Assembly (NCBI GenBank): GCA_026388185.1
Contig: JAPLKG010000010.1
Location: 67,165 to 131,164 of the forward strand
Length of the DNA stretch: 64,000 bases
Reading direction: 5' to 3'
DNA from: Candidatus Eisenbacteria bacterium
GTDB taxonomy: Bacteria > Eisenbacteria > RBG-16-71-46 > JAFGJU01
The position numbers and the translations under genes are program-made. Positions 61,405-64,000 of the stretch are shown here, one piece after another. The notes beneath the pieces are model-generated. The model was given only the letters and a program-made list of their open reading frames with translations. It was not told the origin of the DNA and ran no database searches. Within the stretch, counting starts at the first letter, position 1. Each line of letters starts with the position of its first letter.

Positions 61405-63999
61405 TTACCTAAGCATCACCATCTTCCGCGTGGCCGCGAATTCGCCTGCTTTGATCGAGCAGAAATAGACGCCGGAAGGCAGTGCCACGCCGTCATCCCC
61501 CCGCCCATCCCAGAGCACGCTGTATACGCCGGACTCTCGCCAAGAATCGATGAGGGTGCGAACCGGGCGACCCACGATATCGTATATCCGCACCACGACT
61601 TTTCCAGGCTTCGCGAGCGAGAACTTGATCTCGGTCACAGGATTGAACGGATTGGGGTAGTTCTGCGCCATCGCGGTTACAAGCGGTACGCCCGTGAGCC
61701 CCTTGTCTATACCGACCACTCCCGTACAGGTGTGTCCCACGTGGCACCCAAAGATGGCCGAATCCAAACTATCAACCAGACCATCACAGTTGAAGTCAGA
61801 TCTGCAAGCGCTTGTCGATATGTCAGAAGAGAGAATAGCCGCGTCAAGAGCGTCTACAGTGCCATCGGCGTTTAGGTCGGGCGACAACCATAGCCTCGTG
61901 TCGTCGAAGAGTGGGATTTGGAGACATGTAACCCTGGTCCTGATGGAACAGCACTGAGTTTGACCCCTTCTGTCCAAACCGATAGGGATAACTAGGGTTG
62001 CCTCACCCGAACGGTCGGTTGTAGCATAGACCTCTCGACAGAGCTTCATGTCACAACTCGAGTAGAAGGTCGCGACAACGGGAAGTAGACGCACAGGCCG
62101 GCCAAGCTCATCTCGGAGGACCATATGAATGCTGCTCGTCTCCGAAGAAACCGTTGGGCAGACAAACACCTTATCGTCGTTCACAAGATTCTCCCATTGC
62201 ACGGTGCACTTGGGGGGATAAGGCCAGTACGGGTCAAATCCATGGCAAAGCCAATGGGGGGTGTAGTTGGCCCAACCCAACACGCTGGCATACCAGCCAG
62301 TCATGACGTTGTCGTTACCGCAGAGCGGGTAGCCCTGGGTAGCGTCGGTCCTGATCACGCAGTTGTCGTAGCCCTCTGTCAACGTCTGGTAGTCTGGACC
62401 ACCAACCACGCTGACAGCATTGCTGACGACCGCGTATCTGACCGTCGGCCTCGAATCGTACTGCCTCTCAGCCTTCGCTTGGGGTGTAGAACCGGACACT
62501 CCGATCACGTTGAACGTCCTCAAACACCCGTTCGAACGAGCCACAAACAGCGTCGTGTCTGGCAACGCACCGCCCGCTACGCCTCTGATAGGCAAGCAGT
62601 AGGTGTAGTCACCAGTGTTCGTCGCATAGTTCTTGGCTACGTTCGTAACACCAAGCACGTTGTTGAGGAATGGCTTGCCCCAACTGGGATTGCCGTTCAG
62701 ATTCCTCGCAACACAGTCACCGCTCATCCAGAAGAACCTGGGCCAGTCAACGCTAGAGTATGTAACCAGCCAGCTGTTGAGCATGTCAACGTCCTGCTGA
62801 TACATACTGTAGTTGAGCTGCGTGCCTGCGTTCAACATGCAGTACGTGTAGGCCTGGAACTGTACGAGTGTAGCCCCAGGACCCCAGTTGTACTTGTCGG
62901 TCCCGGGTCCACCAATCTGGCCGGTGTTAGCTGCCCAACGAGCAATACCATTCCTCAAGTCACTCGTAGGACCCAGCTTGTTGAACATATCGTACTCGTA
63001 ACCGTTGGCTGCCAAATGCCGACCGATCCTGGTAGAGTTCCTCTCGTCCCCGTTGCCTCTCTGACCAAAATGATCAGCAACTATCAAGCACGGATACTCC
63101 GGACCACCTTCACCGTCACTCCTCATCATCGGCAGAATCTCAAACTCCTCCGAAACTCCACCAGTCGTGTCAGGTAGCAAGAACCAGTAGCTCGATCCCG
63201 TGTAACGAGCCTTGAGGAAATATTCAACCCTCGCACCAGGCACAAACAAGTTGTTCGGAAGTATCTCCGTACCTTCCGCCAACCCATTTGTCGACCTGAT
63301 AGCATCAGCCTCGTGGAACGCCGTCATCCAGGTCTCTGCAACCGTGAGTGTCGTCGCACCACCAGAGGCTGTCGCCCTGCCCGTGTCCATCCTCGCAGAC
63401 TGCCATGCACCTGTAGTCGCTGTCGGGAACCACGTAGTGAAAAACGCATGCGTCGTGGGCTGCCATGGGCTTACCTCCGCCATACGGAAGGTAAGCCAAA
63501 CCTCCATGTCATCCGCACCACCACGGCACACCATCGTGTCCCCAAAGATCGGAGGCTGAAGCGTGCTCAGATAGTTCGGAATTCTCGTGTCGGCTGTGCT
63601 CGTCGGGTTAAGCGTTCCGTCCTCAGCAAATTGATCCTGGAAATAATCCAGCTCTCTCATGCTGATGTACGGAGCAACGTCAGAACCGTACAGACCAAAT
63701 GACACGTTGTCAAAATACGGCGTTACGTTGCACGTGTACGAACAATCACCATCACCCCACGGATCCTCATCGCAAAGGTTCACCACACCATACGCAATCT
63801 GAGCCTTGTCCGCTGTCGGCGGTATGTAAGTGGAAATATCAAAGGTCAACGGACGACACGTCGCCGTCTCTCCCGTGTAGTACACGTAACCGTCGCTCAA
63901 CCACCCACTCCAACCACCAGACTCGCACGCAGGAGCATACCTGGCCTGATAGTAGAAGAAGATGTACATCACTATAGGCGAGTAACCAAACCTCTCGCA
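61405..63999 (-). CDS. Secreted cysteine-rich protein with dockerin-like and FlgD-like domains (5' end beyond window)
   Basis: At least 864 residues; the frame is open to the window edge, so the start and signal peptide are missing. The long N-terminal part has many Cys, Trp and Tyr residues and loops such as DPWGDGDCSYTCN; no enzyme motif is recognised. Around residue 715 are two calcium-loop repeats typical of dockerin-like modules (LNADGTVDALDAAIL and FNCDGLVDSLDSAIF). The last 85 residues are the FlgD-like tail (NPFNPVTEIKF, YDIVGRPVRTL, WDGRGDD) ending KMVMLR. Probably a surface or secreted protein handled like the two others with this tail. Confidence 0.8.
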   Translation of the reverse strand, partial: CERFGYSPIVMYIFFYYQARYAPACESGGWSGWLSDGYVYYTGETATCRPLTFDISTYIPPTADKAQIAYGVVNLCDEDPWGDGDCSYTCNVTPYFDNVSFGLYGSDVAPYISMRELDYFQDQFAEDGTLNPTSTADTRIPNYLSTLQPPIFGDTMVCRGGADDMEVWLTFRMAEVSPWQPTTHAFFTTWFPTATTGAWQSARMDTGRATASGGATTLTVAETWMTAFHEADAIRSTNGLAEGTEILPNNLFVPGARVEYFLKARYTGSSYWFLLPDTTGGVSEEFEILPMMRSDGEGGPEYPCLIVADHFGQRGNGDERNSTRIGRHLAANGYEYDMFNKLGPTSDLRNGIARWAANTGQIGGPGTDKYNWGPGATLVQFQAYTYCMLNAGTQLNYSMYQQDVDMLNSWLVTYSSVDWPRFFWMSGDCVARNLNGNPSWGKPFLNNVLGVTNVAKNYATNTGDYTYCLPIRGVAGGALPDTTLFVARSNGCLRTFNVIGVSGSTPQAKAERQYDSRPTVRYAVVSNAVSVVGGPDYQTLTEGYDNCVIRTDATQGYPLCGNDNVMTGWYASVLGWANYTPHWLCHGFDPYWPYPPKCTVQWENLVNDDKVFVCPTVSSETSSIHMVLRDELGRPVRLLPVVATFYSSCDMKLCREVYATTDRSGEATLVIPIGLDRRGQTQCCSIRTRVTCLQIPLFDDTRLWLSPDLNADGTVDALDAAILSSDISTSACRSDFNCDGLVDSLDSAIFGCHVGHTCTGVVGIDKGLTGVPLVTAMAQNYPNPFNPVTEIKFSLAKPGKVVVRIYDIVGRPVRTLIDSWRESGVYSVLWDGRGDDGVALPSGVYFCSIKAGEFAATRKMVMLR

Positions 64000-64000
64000 C

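Overview
The window looks like a piece of chromosome from an uncultured diderm (Gram-negative) bacterium of roughly 55% G+C. Evidence for two membranes: an OmpA-type lipoprotein, a TolC-type channel, TonB/ExbB/ExbD and many secreted lipoproteins. Three large secreted proteins (3881-7306, 38674-41439, 61405-63999) end in the same FlgD-like C-terminal domain with an NPFNPVT motif, a style common in FCB-group candidate phyla (Eisenbacteria, Krumholzibacteria, Latescibacteria and relatives). I cannot place the organism more precisely. Many promoters are readable by eye as TTGnnn-17-TAnnnT on both strands.

Layout. 1-2.8 kb: end of a surface-polysaccharide locus (flippase tail, GT2, PMT-like glycosyltransferase). 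2.8-9.8 kb: OmpA lipoprotein, LVIVD-repeat secreted protein, Ser/Thr kinase-TPR protein. 10-22 kb: an unusual block of three related proteins with a PEP-synthase-type ATP-grasp domain that lack the swivelling His and PEP/pyruvate domains. With them are a receiver-domain protein, a metallophosphoesterase and two glutamate dehydrogenases on divergent promoters, one of which has lost its catalytic lysine. 22-29.5 kb: GH53 galactanase, stand-alone LigD-type phosphoesterase, EmrA-EmrB-TolC efflux operon, glutamine cyclotransferase. 29.5-35.2 kb: PstS-like lipoprotein, TPR protein and an ExbB-ExbD-ExbD-TonB operon. 35.3-43.3 kb: small conserved protein, a GC-rich P-type ATPase that looks acquired, secreted endonuclease I, C69 dipeptidase, and a 55-residue Flp-type pilin behind a sigma-54 promoter. 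43.7-49.8 kb: secreted nitroreductase, AraC-type regulator, diguanylate cyclase, histidine kinase. 50.2-56.7 kb: an accessory region built like a gene-cassette array. 56.7-61.3 kb: a tRNA-Asn relic, a DUF4143 ATPase and a decayed phage segment. 61.4-64 kb: the 3' part of another FlgD-tailed secreted protein.

The two regions most likely to hold something undescribed are these. (1) The cassette array at 51.4-56.2 kb. Unrelated small genes are separated by five diverged copies of one module: the 3' end of a 119-residue gene, a co-varying hairpin, a conserved tail and a GTTRRRY-like end. At least one intact attC-like site and one matching R''/R' pair are present, with no integrase in the window. 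(2) The ATP-grasp/receiver/phosphoesterase block at 10.1-19.1 kb, whose three paralogues share an uncharacterised C-terminal domain (GRWGS ... GTHFF) and one of which carries a nucleotidyltransferase at its end. All functional statements are from motif reading; no database search was run.
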